Part shown: positions 63,046 through 64,000 of the stretch, one piece after another | How positions within the stretch are numbered: position 1 is the stretch's first letter | How the letters are laid out: every line of letters begins with the position of its first letter | Assembly (NCBI RefSeq): GCF_000334895.1 | Contig: NZ_BAFM01000006.1 | Coordinates: 111,350 to 175,349, forward strand | DNA: 64,000 bases | Source of the DNA: Halococcus agarilyticus | Lineage (GTDB): Archaea; Halobacteriota; Halobacteria; Halobacteriales; Halococcaceae | Direction of reading: 5' to 3' | Program-made: the position numbers and the translations under genes | The notes under the pieces: generated by a model | Seen by the model: only the letters and a program-made list of their open reading frames with translations | Told to the model about the DNA's origin: nothing | Databases searched by the model: none

Positions 63046-64000
63046 ATGAACGACCGACTCATCGACGACGACCGTCTCGACCTCGCCCGGAAATCCGTCC
63101 TCCCCGGCGAGGGCTTTTTCTACCCCGACTCGCTCGACGCCGAGCGGGCCGATCGGGAGGTACAGGAAGCGCTCGCGGGGGCCGACACCGTCGTGCTCGC
63201 CGATCCCGACGCGGACGGACTGGCCTGTGTCGCGCTACTCCGCGAGGCGTTCGGCGCTGGGGCGCTGGTACCGACCAGCCCCCACGACCTGAGCGACACG
63301 CTCGATCGGGTGGCCGATCACGTCGAGCCCGGCGCGCGGGTGTTCGTCTGTGATCTCTGTCCCGACGAGTACCGCTACATCGCCGGCCAGTTCGAGCGTC
63401 TGGTCGGGCGCGCGTCGAGCGTGCGCTGGTTCGATCACCACCAGTGGGCCGACGAGACCACAGAACGGGTTCGTGCGGCGGGAGCCGAACTCGTCGTTGG
63501 TGACTCGGACGAGGAGTGCTCGGCCGACGTGACGCTGGCCGCGCTCGATCACGAGTTCGATCCCCACTACGCGGAGCTCGCGGCCGTGACCCGCGATCAC
63601 GACCTCTGGCTCCGCGAGGATCCTCGGAGTGATGACCTCGCCGACTTCGCGTACTGGAGCGATCCCGAGGAGTACGTGGAGATCGTCCGTGAGCACGGTC
63701 CCGATCTCCCGCCCGAGGTCGAGGAGTACCTCGCCGAGCAGCGCGTCGAGAAGGAGGCGTTGATCGAGCGCGCTGTCGAGCGGGCCGAAACCCACGAGAT
63801 CGGCCCGTGGACGGTCGGCGTGACGTACGGCCGGTGCTCGCAGAACGAGGTCGCGGAGGCACTCCGTGGAGCCGGCACCGACGCCGCCGTGATCGTCAAA
63901 CCATCGGGATCGGCGAGTATCCGCGGCACCGAGACCTTCGAGCGGTGTCACGAGGTCGCGGGCCAGGTCAACGGCGGCGGCCGATCCGAAGGCCGCGGGC
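63046..64000 (+). CDS. DHH family phosphoesterase, 3' end cut by window
   Basis: The first 318 residues of a DHH/DHHA1 phosphoesterase. Motifs are VVLADPDADGLACVALL (D-x-D), VFVCDLCPDE, the DHH motif RWFDHHQWAD near residue 130, TRDHDLW and, near the right edge, GQVNGGGRSEGRG, the start of the DHHA1 substrate-binding motif. Such enzymes include nanoRNases, RecJ-type nucleases and cyclic dinucleotide phosphodiesterases; this group is common in archaea and is often called RecJ-like. The class cannot be settled without the remaining C-terminus. Confidence 0.88.
   Translation, partial: MNDRLIDDDRLDLARKSVLPGEGFFYPDSLDAERADREVQEALAGADTVVLADPDADGLACVALLREAFGAGALVPTSPHDLSDTLDRVADHVEPGARVFVCDLCPDEYRYIAGQFERLVGRASSVRWFDHHQWADETTERVRAAGAELVVGDSDEECSADVTLAALDHEFDPHYAELAAVTRDHDLWLREDPRSDDLADFAYWSDPEEYVEIVREHGPDLPPEVEEYLAEQRVEKEALIERAVERAETHEIGPWTVGVTYGRCSQNEVAEALRGAGTDAAVIVKPSGSASIRGTETFERCHEVAGQVNGGGRSEGRG

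Overview
The window is a stretch of haloarchaeal (class Halobacteria) chromosome. The evidence is high GC with strong G/C third positions, very acidic proteins, twin-arginine lipoprotein signals, archaeal information-processing genes (PCNA, PriL, aIF2-gamma, Rpo7, Spt4, S24e, S27ae, thermosome, Kae1-Bud32 fusion) and many small haloarchaeal proteins of unknown function. Halococcus or a relative is possible, but I cannot prove the genus from sequence alone. Both ends cut genes: tatC at the left and a DHH phosphoesterase at the right. I see no tRNA, rRNA, CRISPR, insertion sequence or prophage. Most of the region reads as core chromosome.

Layout. 0-4.4 kb: a divergent TatC/TatCt export pair, a queuosine-precursor-type transporter and the rRNA methyltransferase RlmE. 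4.5-9.6 kb: phosphate uptake operon pstSCAB with no phoU behind it. 9.6-14.8 kb: PCNA, an archaetidylserine decarboxylase-type enzyme, primase large subunit, a SWIM zinc-finger protein, a PIN-like protein and a GNAT. 15.2-22.2 kb: two reverse-strand information operons, S24e/S27ae/Kae1-Bud32/DUF5808/RdgB and aIF2-gamma/PIN/Rpo7/Spt4/dephospho-CoA kinase. 22.4-29.9 kb: a HAD hydrolase, a DUF5787-type possible nuclease, the thermosome, two related surface lipoproteins and an alanine dehydrogenase family enzyme. 30.1-35.7 kb: VapBC, a bacterial-type LeuRS, peroxiredoxin, Hsp20 and prephenate dehydratase.

36-46.7 kb is metabolic: a divergent aldehyde dehydrogenase / FAH-family pair that looks like the end of oxidative pentose degradation, RpiA plus 6-phosphogluconate dehydrogenase, and NAD salvage genes (nicotinate phosphoribosyltransferase and a nicotinamidase-like hydrolase). 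A gene-free stretch here encodes the RNase P RNA on the reverse strand. 46.7-51.6 kb holds a thioesterase, a DUF4385 gene with a truncated paralogue in front of it, a DUF433/DUF5615 toxin-antitoxin-like pair whose toxin gene has an early stop, an M23-like protein, a lipoate-ligase-like protein and dihydroorotase. 51.6-58.5 kb is a peptide/nickel-type ABC importer operon in which both ATPases are one fused protein. 58.6-64 kb has DUF5806, a GNAT, a zinc microprotein, four universal stress proteins and the DHH enzyme.

Two families of non-coding elements recur between genes. One is a roughly 120-175 bp repeat, four copies, all in the same orientation and all behind the 3' end of a reverse-strand gene. 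The other is a T-tract / GC-rich palindrome / A-tract element, found mainly between convergent genes, where it could act as a two-way terminator.
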